Of a DNA stretch of 64,000 bases, positions 1 through 12,527 are shown one piece after another. This DNA is from Coriolopsis trogii (taxonomy: Eukaryota; Basidiomycota; Agaricomycetes; Polyporales; Polyporaceae), in contig JAHYIO010000001.1 of assembly GCA_020543525.1 (NCBI GenBank), forward strand, positions 3,286,001-3,350,000. Reading direction: 5' to 3'. Below the pieces are notes generated by a model. It did not search any database and was not told the origin of the DNA. It saw only the letters and a list, made by a program, of their open reading frames with translations. Each line of letters opens with the position of its first letter. The stretch's first letter is position 1. A program made the translations under genes and the position numbers.

Positions 1-2145
1 GTCTGCGAAAGGGGCATGAGCCATCACATGTATCACCTGTCGCACCAATAACGACGACAGACCTTGATGCCCGCTTCTCGCAACTCAGTAGCAAGGGCCA
101 CACGCTCCGAGAGCAGTCCGTCGCCCGCCGCCATCACATAAGCCATCGTCTCCTTGCTCCGCATGCCCTTCTCGACCCACTTCGGCCACACGAGCGCGAA
201 GATCCTGTCGAGTCCGATACTAACACCTACGCACGGCAGCCCCGCCGCCTTCTTGCCCTCGCCGGCCGCGGCGGCGGTGAACATCCCGACGAGGTTGTCG
301 TACCGGCCTCCGGCGGCGATTGACCCGACCCCGACTTGCGACTCGTCGATCTCCTCCTCGTCCTCCTCGGACTTCTTCGCCGCTTTCTTCTTCGGCTTCT
401 GCGCAGGGGGCGGGGTGTCGTTCGCGACGGAGGGTGTTGTGGAGGAGGAGGCAAAGGCGTTGGCGGACTTGAAGGCTGGGGGCGCGGAGGCTTCGACGAT
501 GGCTTCGTAGATGATGCCGGTGTAGTAGTCGAGTCCTCGTGCTAGGGAGAGGTCGAAGGAAAGCTGGGAAAACAAACGGAGTCAACATGATTACATAGGC
601 AGATTATCATTCTACGCACCCTATCGAGGACCCTGTATGCGGCCAGGTAGGTAAAGAGGACGCTCATCTCCTCAATGCCAGCCTTCGCGTCCTTGTTGGC
701 CATAAGTGTAGAGTCCGCCTTGAGCATGTCGAGCAATTCAGGTCCGCCTGGCCCTCATTAGCCAAGAATAAGTTGTCAGAAGACACAATGTTGGTATACC
801 TTTATGCTTCACGTATTCGCCGATCTTGTCTGCAGAAGCAGCGTCCAGACCTTTCTCGTCGGTCATCTCCTTTTTGACGTCTGCCCATGACATCTTGTCA
901 AGTTTGTCGACGGCCGACGAGATCGTCCTGATCTTTTCTGGGGGTACTCCACAGACCGCGAAGATACCGTCCAAGATTTTGCGGTGATTCATCTGTATGG
1001 TGCAATGCAGACTTTACAAATGGCTTACGATAAGTCATTTGAAGAAACATACCTTTATGGTGAACTCGCCCACGTCCAACCGCGACAGAATGCTACAAAT
1101 CAAGCTGATGATCTCCGCATCTGGGATCATCGTGTCAAAAGTGCCCGCGATATCGAAGTCCTGGCCCACGTTAACATCACCGTGTCCCCACATGAACCGG
1201 GGTATTCTACTCACTGCTTGCGAGAACTCCCTCATGCGGCCTTTGCTCATGACAGGGTTATCCCGACGGTACACCTTCCCGACCTGCCAGAGCTTCGCCT
1301 GGGTCGTGATCGCACCGCTCATGGCGAGGTAGCGTGCAAGAGGGACGGTGTGGTCGTACCGCAGCGCCAGCTGCTCACCGCCCTGGTCCATGAGATCGAA
1401 AATGAGCTTCTGGTCCTCGCCGTACTTGCCGGTGAGGACCTCCTTGCGCTCAAAGACGGGAGTGTCTAGCTGGCTGCCGCCGTAGGTCGTGAAGACATCC
1501 TTGACAATCCGCTCAATGTGCTCGCGGCAGAACATCTCCCCGGGGCCGTAGTCGCGTGTGCCCTACATGATTATGTGTGCATCCATGGGGCGTGGTTTGC
1601 GGTCGCATTAAGAGCAGACGTGGAATGTCGCGCATACAGCGTGTTCAAGGGCAAATCATAAAGTAGGATAGGGAAGGCCTTCACGATGAGCTTGAGTCCA
1701 TGCACTAACACGTACATATAACGCGCACCTTTGGTGTCTTGAGCAGCATCCGCTCCTTCTTCTTCTCCGTCTTTCCCCCTCCCGAATTCGCGTTCTGAGC
1801 CAGTGCGAAAGCCCTCTTCAGATCGCCCAGCTTCTTCTTCGCCTCCTCTACCACCGCGTTGTCCGCTTGCTGTTTCCGAAGGTCCGTTAGCAGCGCGCTC
1901 TGCGCCGCGACTTCCTTCTCCAACGCCTCCAGGTTCTGTCCTTCTGTATTACTTGACATCTTTCTCTTCAGTCCAAGCCTGCTTAGGCTCGTCGTGTGTG
2001 TCTTGTCGTTGTCTGTGTGCGCGCGTCGGAGAGCAGAGCAGGGTGCGATCCGTGCGAGAGATGCAGCGGAAGATATGGTACACGATCTGCACGATCGATG
2101 GGTGCGGGAAAGGAGGAAGCAGGCTCGGTGAGCCTGGCGGAACAT
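1..2145 (-). CDS. HTS1: Histidyl-tRNA synthetase, cytosolic/mitochondrial dual-start form (3' end off the window)
   Basis: Charges tRNA-His with histidine. Exons: 2145 (or 1959)-1729, 1562-1215, 1160-1053, 992-800, 747-620, 563-63 and 2-1, where the gene leaves the window. Class II motifs are visible: [10 protein letters not shown], motif 2 [11 protein letters not shown], the histidine-specific RGLDYYTG and [14 protein letters not shown], and motif 3 SIGLDRIF. The anticodon-binding C-terminus is missing. Residues after the inner Met form a WHEP-like helical hairpin. Two in-frame ATGs exist. The inner one (1959) gives a cytosolic-like N-terminus. The outer one (2145) adds 62 residues rich in Arg/Ser/Cys with no acidic residue in the first 40, as expected of a mitochondrial presequence; yeast HTS1 makes both forms this way. 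A Lys/Glu-rich insert sits between the two histidine-specific motifs. Identity is secure; dual targeting is inferred. Confidence 0.95.
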
Positions 2146-2583
2146 TCACGCACTTGACTTCTGCAGTTGACGATTTCACTCAGCGTGACTTTGCGATTGA
2201 CTCGATCGTCATCGCGCCATCTAATCTTATCTCTTCGGCAATTGAGCCTATCTTCCCGACGCTTGCAAGTATGTATACTGACTTGCATTCCTAGCAGCTA
2301 TCAGGCAGGACTCAGCTGAGTTGGGCAGGGGAAACGCAATGATTTTTGGCAAGACAACCAGTTCATTCTTATATTTATATCTAACTAGGAGCATCAACCA
2401 GTATAAAGCATTGTACTTTTGTTCGTCTGTTCATGCAGTAACGAGTCTATGTCTGTCGTACAGTAGTATCGTAAGTCATCAAACCCGTAATCTGTGTCGT
2501 GTTAATGCAGAGGCACCACTGTCTGTGTCTGATATGTTATCATTGCCTGAGGTTGCGTAGTGAAAGGGCTAGAAACCCCATTT
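2146..2583. other. Intergenic, HTS1 promoter side and EPT1/CPT1 3' side
   Basis: About 440 bp between the stop codon of the phosphotransferase and the outer ATG of HTS1. No coding frame with family resemblance is visible. It must hold the HTS1 promoter and the terminator of the upstream gene. No clear TATA box was seen. Confidence 0.5.
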
Positions 2584-4339
2584 TCACTGCTTCTTCCCGT
2601 TCACTTCCGACGCCGCTACCCATTCGCCACTCTTGTCCTTCTTACGCACCGTGAAGCATGCTATACCCAGGTATTCCGTTATGTCGTTGATGACCAGGTA
2701 GCAAAAACGGGCGTATGAGAGGAACGTCACCGCAAGTGTGACGTATATGAAAAGCGCTGTGCGAGGAAGAGTGCTCTGGATGAGTGGCGGTCTACATTGC
2801 CGGTGTTGTCAGCAAAAACTCAGAATAGCACTACAATGAACACACACACCTGTCGATGAGAGTAGGGAGGTGCGCGTCGACAGCGCCTACAATGCTCCAG
2901 ATCCACATGGAGTCCCACCAAGGGAAGGGCTGCTTGGTGACATGCGCAAGAATCATGCGCGATACCTGGTGAGCGAATTGCAAGCCCCACGAGCACAGAA
3001 AAGGTAAAACCAGCGAAGAGTGGAGAATCTGCGACTCTTTGAAAGAGGGGGAACTGAGCCAGAGCACCTCAATAGCGACACAGGTGGGGAATGGGAGGAG
3101 CAAGAGCAGGGGTTGGAAGGGTCCTTGGCCACTCGATACACGAGCCTTATATACGTTGTAGTAGCTTGTGAAGAGTCAATCCCATGTTGTTATGCAGCAA
3201 TATGTTGTCCTTACCTCGTTACGATGTTGAAAGCCAGAACGACGCCGCCGAGGACCATGAAGGCGTCGTTCAGACCAATTCTAGGTATATACTGAAGTAC
3301 GACGGGGTATCTGTCTAGCCTGGTGAAGGCAAGGAAGTCGCGATCCCAAAACTCGGGTCCTGCAAGATGCGAATGAGTGGAAAGAATGAAGGCACTTCAC
3401 GAAGTGAACTCGCCAGTGAAGCCCGTGACCACATACACAGCTACAATCGAAAGGATTCCTTCCACTGGGCCAGAGAAAACTCCAAGATACAGTTGACCTG
3501 ATGTTGATGCTCAATCAAGACGAACAGCATCTGCCAGAGAGCGACGAACCAGTGTGATATTCTTCCCAGGTTGTGAGATAGAAATTTGCCAATGTAGCGA
3601 TCTGAGAAGCAACAGTCCACCATGACCTGCCCAGATTGAGCGCGCGGGCACAGAGAATAACTTCAAGCTGATTGAAATTGTGGGCGTGGTTGTCGAACAG
3701 CAATATACTGGAGTACGTACGGTGGTATTGAGAGCGTCGCATCCATGGTCGAACATTTCTCCTAGGGGACCGGCCATGCCCGTACGACGCGCCTGCTTCC
3801 TGTTGCAATCTTGTCAAGTTCTGTAATCGCTGCCACTGCACAACACATACCCGTCTATAGCATCAAGGCTCTGATACAAGAACAACCCTGCCGCCCACCT
3901 ATACCCACCTCAACCTCCTATTGCTTCTCGCTGTATTCGGGTAGACGGACGTACGTGAAGTAGATCCATTTCGGTGGACCTTCCGCACCCTCCTTCTCGG
4001 TCAAGAACTTGGGATCATAGTACACGAGGGTGGCAAAGTTCGCGAGTACCAGACTGAGGCCAGTCAGAGTGATCTTGGACACGCCTACGTTATGCAAAGA
4101 CTCTACACCAGTATAGGATGCAACGCACTGTGTTTGGGGCTACGGATGTAGGCCAGAGAGTAACAAACCAGTTCCAGAACGGATTGAGAACATAGCGGGA
4201 GACTATGGACCTGGTCGGTTCCAGATGAATTGAATGAGCAGGCGGAAGGCATCAGGATGACGATAGTGACGCACTTGTCGACGCCGCGATATGAATACTT
4301 GTGCAGGTTCTCGAGCGCGTGCTTAGGAATGTAGCCCAT
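2584..4339 (-). CDS. EPT1/CPT1: CDP-alcohol phosphotransferase (choline/ethanolaminephosphotransferase)
   Basis: Final step of the Kennedy pathway: transfers phosphocholine or phosphoethanolamine from the CDP-alcohol to diacylglycerol in ER/Golgi membranes. Ten exons: 4339-4275, 4210-4129, 4073-3955, 3898-3851, 3799-3721, 3667-3550, 3497-3414, 3359-3215, 3164-2850, 2791-2584. They sum to 1263 nt (420 aa). The signature D-G-x2-A-R-x8-G-x3-D-x3-D is complete across the exon 4/5 junction (DGKQAR ... GEMFDHGCD). The N-terminus has the family block HKYSYRGVDKS and APNTITLTGL; the C-terminus has the block YLVINDITEYLGIACF. Several hydrophobic helices are present. Intron 7 has a GC donor (GCGAGT at 3413-3408), and introns 2 and 8 end in AAG. 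Choline versus ethanolamine preference cannot be read from the sequence. Confidence 0.93.
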
Positions 4340-4773
4340 CTTTCAGGCCGGCCGAGATGCAAACAGAAATGTACAGGTGCGAGCGAGGAGGACAACTTCA
4401 GGGTCTAGTTGTACTGACACTCGGAGCCACAGTGCGCCTCGGTATATAGTATGACGTAATTCCAAATCCGCCTGCAGACATTCAAGTCAAGCTTGGGGGT
4501 AAGTACTTGAAGCTATTCGTTCTTCCGTTACTGTCAATCATTACATTGACCCCAAAGATCTGCACAACCAGCCTCCGAAACGGGGGCAATTGGTGGAATC
4601 AGTGAGACCAATAGTAGTTATCATGATAACCGAGCGGAGAGTAGTAACACAAACGGCCACCAGAACACAGTATTACAACGTCCACGCTGCGTATTATCGT
4701 ATATACCCCCGTGTACTCAACATCTGGCCGCGATATGGTTGGACCACAGATCGTGCCATCTACACCCTCAGGC
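4340..4773. other. Intergenic, EPT1/CPT1 promoter region
   Basis: About 430 bp between the start of the phosphotransferase and the stop of the first Zn2Cys6 factor, both on the minus strand. No gene seen. Confidence 0.5.
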
Positions 4774-7700
4774 TCAGAAACCAAGCTGCTCCACGAGAGC
4801 CTGCCAAGTCGCATCCAACACCGGCGGACCACTCGCCACTCCCATTCCCGGATCCAGCACTCCATGCCCATTCCGATTCGCGCCATTTATCCCGTTCATC
4901 CCCGCCGCGGTACTCCCGGGTACATGCTCACCACCGTTGAGCCACATATCAGCGTGCGAACTCAGACCAGGGTCGGTGCTTGAACCGGGAGCCGTAGGCG
5001 GAGAGGGCCCAGGGGCGGGCGTGCCCACCAATCCCGAGAAGTCAAAATCGGGGAAAGTGAAGTCCATCTGTGTGGGGTCGAACGCAGGCGTCATCGGGAA
5101 GTCCATGTTGAACACCGCTGTCTCGTCCCTGACGAGCTCCCCGCCGGCGCCGACATCGAATGCGCGCATGTCTTGCACGATCGTTGGGTGTATCATTTCG
5201 ATCTGCACGGCGGGCTCGCAGGCGTCCTTGGATGTCCGAGAGCCGTCCGGGCATGCACCATGGTGCCGTCGGTCTTCTTTCGGACAGATGAGGTGCGTCT
5301 TCCCTCCAAACCGATCGAGCTCTGAGCGGATCCGCGCAGTATCTTCCGCTGCGTGCACTTTGTTGACCGCGTCGTGGGCTTGTCCACGTAGTTTCCGGAT
5401 GGCCTCCTATTGCGTTGTGGAGTCAGGGGACGATTCACATGGCACATAGGGGCGCGAAACATACCAGGTTGTTCGACGCAATCTGACTCAGCTTGGACGC
5501 GTCCTCGAACATCTCGCAGAGCTTGTCCAGCTCTTCCAAAGAAGACTGCGCCAAATTGGTAGAGGGTGCTCGTATCACCAGCAAACACATTACAATCTGC
5601 TCGATGCGATCGTCAGTACCAAAGAACTCATTAAGGGAGTCACCACGCACACTACCCGCCAAGGTGTAGGACCATAGGATTCCCAGCCGTGCAGCTACAC
5701 CTGGAAATGTCTTGTGCGCACACCTAGCGCCTGCAAAGATCCGCCATGCGGAACGATAGACAGCCATTACTGACGGTCCGTACCGGTGTCTTAGCGGATC
5801 TTGCGGCATATCGTGCAGCGCTTGCGAAAAGTACGGACGGTGCAGATTGAGCAGCGCTGTAGGGGTCAGGAAGGGTCAGGAATGACATATAGGAGTGTTC
5901 AGAACACTGTTCCACATACTCTGTTCTTTCAATAGCGTTCCGAACATCCGTTGCATCACGAGCGCCATCGTCGGAGGTGGGAACTCTGGCTCGCCGCACT
6001 GCACGCGCAACGGTATGGGGACAGGGAAATCGCGGACACGCTTATCCATCTCCATGACTTTCGCATAGGTGGGTGACTTCACACCAAATGCAGTAGTCAT
6101 TATGGAGTGGAAAAACTTGGTGAATTGCCACGACCACTGGTGAACTAAAAGAGGGATAAGCATGGAGTTGGGCCAAACTCGGAAACAGATATCGGCGCAC
6201 GTACATCCACTCTCTCGTTTGTCCGCCTCGATGGCCATACCGTCGGGGTCTTTGGGCATCTCACAGTCAACAAACGCGAGATTGATGCTTGGCGGTCGAC
6301 CGAAGCCGAAACTCTGGATGATGCGATATGCTCAGCATGTCAATACAGAAGCACCGAAAAGTTGACACTTACGAGCCATGTGTCGTGGAAAAACAACTGC
6401 CAAAAGACGCGATTGCGATTCGCAACTGCATCTTCATCTAGTCGCCACCTATGGCTGCTCATGTCTGTCAGGTGTATCCTTAGTATTCGCTGTACTGAGA
6501 ATGGATGTTATGGAGCGTATGCTCACGCAAGCCGATCTACGAGGTCGATTCAGTTTAACGGACATGGACACAAGAGAGACTATGCGCGACGTACACTGTG
6601 CCCGAGCTTGACTGCGTGTCCTATCAGCATCCACGCTTTATGCGATTGCGTATGTGCAGGTTCACAATCGCTGAGTTCAAGATATTGAGCCTGATAGACC
6701 TGCGCGAGTATTGTTAGATTGCGACAGGAAATAACGTGGCTGCAACGAACTAGTGTCTGTGTGGCTATGACCGTTGTATCATGCTGTGGAGGTGCGTAGC
6801 GCAAGGATAGCCTGGACAAGAGGTAGTACTCGTGCGCCTCCACAGAGTACGGTACCGCATTTGGATCCATCAATGTCGCGAGTGCATATACTATCCACAT
6901 TAGCGCGAGCTGATGCGTGGACGCAATATTGCACTCATTGGAATCCCTGAATTCGAAGCATATGTCAGCTTCAGAAGGGAACAGGCATGAAGGTTTTGAA
7001 TCGTACTTCCAGCTCTGGTACACCTTTCCAACGATGTCGTCGAAGATGTACTTACGAGGAAGAGGGTACCACCTTAGGTGAGGGGCATCAGGCTTCTATA
7101 TCGAGAAACCGAAGAAGAGTAGTCTCACAAGTATTTGCCGTATTCGAGGAACGTCTCGCACATTTGGCATGCTTGTGATAACGGGGGTAATAGCTGCATC
7201 ATTGACGTTCCGAGTTCACGATCTCTGCATGGCACGTCGAGCTCCTTGTTCGCCTCGTCCACTATTTCCTTAGTAAGTCGAGGGAACCGCACTTCGTTCA
7301 CAGTTAACCGTTCAGGGGCCTATGATCAGACCATCGGTACGCTAGATCTCATAAAGAACTGGTGAGCGATACATACGTGGATGAGGTACTGCGTAGAAAT
7401 TGTCAGATGGATAGCCTACAAGCAGCACACACATACGGACCTCTGAGCGGGATGTTGGACCGAAGAAACGCGTCTCGCCACGTGCACCGAGGGTCAAAGT
7501 GCCTATGCATTTTAAGCCAGACGTTCAGCTTGAGCGAGCACAACAGACGAACCAAACGCGTCCAATGCATCTTCTTCCTCGACGGTCAAGGGTAGAGGTG
7601 AATCATCAGATCTTGAGGAACGCGACTCTGCCGAGGGTGGCGATTCAATCGGAATGCATGGAGTGTAACTCGCGATGGCACCATCCCCATTCAGGAGAGG

Positions 7701-8347
7701 GTGTGGCGAGTCGGAGACAGCAGCTTGTAACGTCCTCAACGCCGTCTCGAGAGCGGCGGATCGGTTCTGGAGCAATTGTATCTTGTTCTTGAGTTCCTCG
7801 ACGTCGGCCACCGCTTGTCTGCACCCCGCGTCTCGGTCTCTACCTCAATCCGAATGATCTCATATAAGCAATGCACGCACCTTGTCCCTTTGCCACCGGT
7901 GATCAACGACCCTGAACATATGCGCCGGAATGACCATCATACGCACACCTTCCACGACACAGACAGGGGAAAGACGCACCATCAGGACACAGGGCCGCGC
8001 ACCCTCTTTTGACGCACGTCTCGCACGGAACCTAATGCGCCGTCGCAGTCAGCCCGCGCAGTCTTCGAAGCATAGCGCCACAGCCAGCTTTCTGGCTCAC
8101 ACCCAGGCGAAGGTGGGGTGGGTGCACAAAACAACACTCACCTTGCGATCACAACGCAACTTCAGCCTTTCTCCCAGTCGCCCTGATCAGTCCCGTTCCT
8201 TCAGCCACATGAGGCTACTCAACAGACACACCTTCGACACTCTGCACACGACACCGGGACCCGTCCTGGACGTTTCCTCGATTTGGGTGGGTCCGATGTT
8301 GACGACTCGGGTGAGCTCTTGTCCGAGGGGCCCTTGACCGGAGGCAT
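4774..8347 (-). CDS. Zn2Cys6 fungal transcription factor, tandem copy 1
   Basis: Sequence-specific regulator. ATG at 8347; exons summing to 2589 nt (862 aa): 8347-8232, 8166-8142 (25 nt), 8031-7980, 7911-7881 (31 nt), 7818-7553, 7502-7441, 7388-7377 (12 nt), 7319-7129, 7072-6751, 6699-6595, 6536-6527 (10 nt), 6464-6373, 6313-6205, 6144-5920, 5856-5651, 5596-5465, 5406-4774. The N-terminal zinc cluster reads CAEC-RRLKLRC-DRKVPC-ETC-VKRGCAALC. A short coiled-coil linker follows (VEELKNKIQLLQ), then the fungal-specific middle homology region (GFGRPPS and FVDCEMP blocks). The C-terminal tail is Asp/Pro/Gly-rich with the end motif ATWQALVEQLGF, shared with the neighbouring copy. Targets unknown. 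The intron 5650-5597 is an open frame, but homology with copy 2 shows it is removed. Confidence 0.88.
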
Positions 8348-8972
8348 GGTTTTTGAAGCTTACAGGACAGAGATGGGGTAAGGAGGGCAAGTAGTAATGA
8401 GCGGCTATAGCTCGACCTCCTTGAATCTAGTTTAGTCAGCGTTGGGCAGAAAAGTGCAGAAGAATATAGATTTGATTCCCGTTACGGTACGACGGTCGAT
8501 CACAACTGTGCAGTGCAAGAGGCCTTGACTCAGCGCTGACGGCACCCAAGGGTCCATAGCGCTCAAACTATCAAGGCGCTTCTTTTGCTGTCTTGTCTCG
8601 AGATTGCGATTCTCTCGTTGTCTTCCTTCACAGGTGCCCTCGCAGTGGCTGTTAAAATGAGACAAGAAACCAGAATTGTCGCGCAACAGGATATCAGGAG
8701 AAGTATATCACAACGGCCCGTACAGCCACCGACATACTACTACAACTGCTCGGGACACTAGGATGCATATCGGACAATCCCAGCACGCTCCTTCGCGCAG
8801 ATCTCTCCCTATGGATTGTTGAGAAGTGCACCAAGCAGTACCGAACCAACAGATCACCTGTACTGGTAGCAATGTACATGAGCACTGTCAGTACGCGCAC
8901 CACAGGCAGAGCAACTCACCACTAACGATACAATATTCAAGACCATGAGGGCAGGCCACCACCAAGACCTTC
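8348..8972. other. Intergenic between the two Zn2Cys6 genes
   Basis: About 625 bp. It holds the promoter of copy 1 and the 3' flank of copy 2. No additional gene or clear repeat seen. Confidence 0.5.
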
Positions 8973-11900
8973 TCAGATTCCGAGCTGCTGCACCAACGCC
9001 TGCCAAGTTGCGTCCATCTCGCCATGACTCGGCACCGGGGCAGTCCCCTCCTGCGGCTGAGGACCCTGAGGAACCCCAGAGCCACTCGCAGAATTCAAAA
9101 ACTGGGTGATCCAGTCAAGGTTTGCAACCTCCGTCAAGTCCACCACCCCTTGTTGCTGCTGCTGTGGCTGCTGTGGCTGCCCAACGCCTGCCCCCGCCGT
9201 CTCTGCCGGTGCTGGCAAGAGACCCGTATCCATCGCGTTCAAAAAGTCAAAGTTGAAGTCTCCCGTGTCCGTGAGCAGGTCCATGCCCATGTCGTCAAAC
9301 GTCCGCGTGTCCTGACGTGCGACCATGGGCTGAATGCGCCCGTTCGGATTCGACTGCTGCTCGAACACCGATGGGCCGAAGCGTCCACGCGGCGCGTTGT
9401 ATGCCGTGAAGCACGTCGTCGAAAGTGAGTTCTTGCAAGTCGCGATGCGCTGGCTGACGGTCTGGATCAGCTGCGTCTTGCCTCCCAGCCGGTCGAGCTC
9501 GGACTCGACGAGCGCAGCATCCTCTGCCAGGACCTTGGTGATCGCTGCGTGTGCTTGCTTGCGCAGCTTGTTCAGGACGTGCTGGAAGGCGTCACTGTGA
9601 ACCAATTGAATATGCGAGGACCGACGCGAAATGACGCACGATGTTGTTGGACGCTATCTGGCATTGATTGGTGGCGTCCGCAAACAACTCGCACATTTTG
9701 TCGAGCTCGATCAGCGCAGAGCTCGCCAGACTAGTCGTCGGCGCCCTCGTGACGAGAAGACAGAGCAAAATCTTGTAGCATGTCAGCAACACGAATGTGT
9801 GATGAATTCGCTGAACATACAGCGCATGCTAGCGAATGAGACCATGGCAGGCTCATTCGTGCGAGGAGCCCGGGGGCAGACTTGTACGCCGACTGCACGG
9901 CGTTCATGATCCGCCAGGCTGACCGATAGACAATCATCACGGATGCCCCAAACTTATGCTGAAGCGGGTTCTCAGATGAGTCCTTCAACGCCTGGGAAAA
10001 ATACGGCCGATGCATGTTGATATGAGCTGTCAAGACTCATGTTAGCTTCTGTGTCGTGCAAGTTCAGCACCAAGAGCGACTTACTCGTCTCCTTGTATAG
10101 GACCACAAGGAGACTCTGCATCGTACGCGTCACAGTCTCCGGTGTGTCCCGCACGCAGGCCGGATCAGGGAATTCACGGACGCGCTTGTCAAGCTCCATA
10201 ATCTTCGCGTATGATGGCGTCTTGGCCGCCCAGACAGAGGTCATGACATGGTGTAGCAGCTTGGTGAACTGCCAGGTCCAGACGTGGACTGCCCATGCGC
10301 GTCAGTATGGGTAGAATATATACTGGGTCATGTGCTGTAGATTTGTGAACACGTACAGTCCGTTGTCCATGTGTCGCCAGCGGGTTGCGAGACCTCCTCC
10401 GGCTCCGGGATGGCGCAGTCTACGAAGGTCAGACTCACACTGGGAGGCCGTCCGAAACCAAGACTCTGTGCCACGGTCAGCATACAACATGATGGAATCC
10501 AGATGACGTGCATACCTGCCAAGTATCTTGTGTAAACATTTGCCAGAAGACGCGGCTGCGCTTCGCTCCAGCGTTATCATCAAGTTGCCACTTGCAACTA
10601 GATACATCTGCAAGGCCATCGTGAGTAAGCGACGAGAAGATCAGGCCACATTGCTGTACGACGTACGCAGTCCAATCTACGCGGTAGTGAAGCGTCTCAG
10701 TGATTGAACTAATGCAGATGAGAAACGCAGCTTACACTGAATCCAAGAGCAACAGCATGCCTCGTGTTCATCCACGACTTGTGCGACCCCGTGTGTGCCG
10801 GCTCGCAATCACTCATCTCGAGGTATTGGCCCATGTACAGCTACGACATTGGGGATTCCGGGTCAGACCGAAGTCAATGTCATGGAGAGGGGGGCGTACC
10901 AAAGATTGGATGGCGGCCAAGGTTGTGTCGTATGCTGGTGGTGCCCAACGGAGGGCGATTCGCGCGAGGAGATAGTACTCTTGCCCTTCCGCAGCGTAAG
11001 GCGGCATATTCAGGTCGAACAGAGTGGCCAACGCGAAGATCATGAACAAGAGCGAAAGCGCATGCTTCCGAGTTACGTGGCAGTAAGGCCCGCTGTAGGC
11101 ACAAGAGGGTAAGCACTAGGAAGGGCAAGCATAGCGAAGGGCATACGTGGGTTGTTGGTAGATGGCTGACACAACTTCTGTGTAGACATACTCCCTCGGA
11201 AGCGGGTACCAGCTGCTGCCTGATCAGTCACTTGCATTGAAGCACGCGAGGTATGACTCACAGGAACTTGGAACACTCGAAGTAAATCTGGACCAAACGC
11301 AATGCTTCCTCCATGGATGGGATGCATGTCAATACTTCCTCCCCCACCTCTTCGTTGGTGCAAAAGACGTCGAGCTCCTTCAAAGACTCGCTGATCGTGG
11401 CCTGAGATAGTCGAGGCAATCTCAACCTATCCACGAATGGAGTGAGCCTCTCTGGAGCCTGGGAAGGGTCAGCGGCGGTCTCACGATCATGGGCGAACGA
11501 ACGGGGGAACCTACATGGATGAGATACTGTGGAAGTTGTTAGCATGGCGAGTCTCACAATTTAGCCATGAATACTCACCTCTGTTCGAGAGGTCTGTCCG
11601 AAGAATCGAGCTTCCCCCCGATTTCCCAGAGTCAATGTGCCTGCGAGGAATCATGCGGTCAATACTGGCATGTAGGCCCCACTCTAAACTGCGACAAACC
11701 GAATGCATCAAGATCGATCACAACATCATCCTCTTCTTTGGGCGATTCACCCGATGCCGCCGACGGTGACTGCGAAGGTGGAGCTGCTCTTGAAGGCCCC
11801 TCGGGCATGGTAGTTGTCTCAGCACCGGTGCCAGTGCTGGTATTCGCGGTGATGGATGCTATGGACGTCTGCTGCGTTGGAGACCCATCCTGCAGCAAGG

Positions 11901-12527
11901 GGTGCGGTTCGTCCGAGATCTTGGCTTGCAATGCTCGCAGAGCATTTTCGAGTTCCGAGATTTTGTCTTTCAGCTCCTCAACTTCAGCTGCTGCTTTGAG
12001 TCTAATAAAACCAAGTCGGTAAATGCTGTAGTCCCTGTGAATACGAGGACGACCCACTTCGGTCCCTTCGTGGTCGGCAGCGAGCCTGGTTGAGCAGCTG
12101 GTCAGCGTGATGAGTTAACAACACACTTCCGACGCCTACCATCTGGGCAGAGGGCGGCACAACCTCTCTTCGTGCACGACTCGCACGGAACCTGCGGGCA
12201 AACAGACAAAACGTCAGTTTATCGTCCTCTCCTGAGCCACATACAACTCCGAAACTCCGAGAGGACATACCTGGCGATCGCACCGCAACTTCAGTCTAAT
12301 GAGAGAATGATGCGAGGATGGCAAAGAAAGCGTAGGAGATCATCAGCACACATATCCCGCTCGGACATTCGAAGGAACGTATATAAGTACACGCACCTCC
12401 GGCACTCCGCACAGGAGACAGGCACCCTGCCCGGCTTGCGCCTCTGCTTGTCTCCCGATCCTCCCTGTGCGCTGCTCGAGGCAGGCTGGGGGTCTTTCTG
12501 GTTGTCTGCTGTCCTCAGGGGGGCCAT
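8973..12527 (-). CDS. Zn2Cys6 fungal transcription factor, tandem copy 2
   Basis: Paralogue of the gene at 4774-8347 in the same orientation. ATG at 12527 opens MAPLRTADNQ and leads to RRKPGRVPVSCAECRR. Next come a 25-nt exon (LKLRCDRQ, near 12294) and the rest of the cluster (VPCESCTKRGC). The linker helix, the LTLGNRGEARFFGQTS block, the 12-nt micro-exon encoding YLIH (11526-11515), the 10-nt micro-exon starting IGL (10676-10667), the GFGRPPS block and the C-terminal ATWQALVQQLGI all line up with copy 1. A Gln-rich run (near 9138-9165) and an Asp/Phe-rich patch precede the end and look like an activation domain. An upstream in-frame ATG at 12746 exists, but the 12527 start fits the family better. 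Full exon sum not checked. Confidence 0.85.

Noticed and set aside
5597..5650. In-frame 18-codon segment of the first Zn2Cys6 gene taken as coding
   Set aside because: It has GTGCGT and GAGCAG ends, and the aligned position in copy 2 is an intron; removing it restores the paralogue alignment and the frame.
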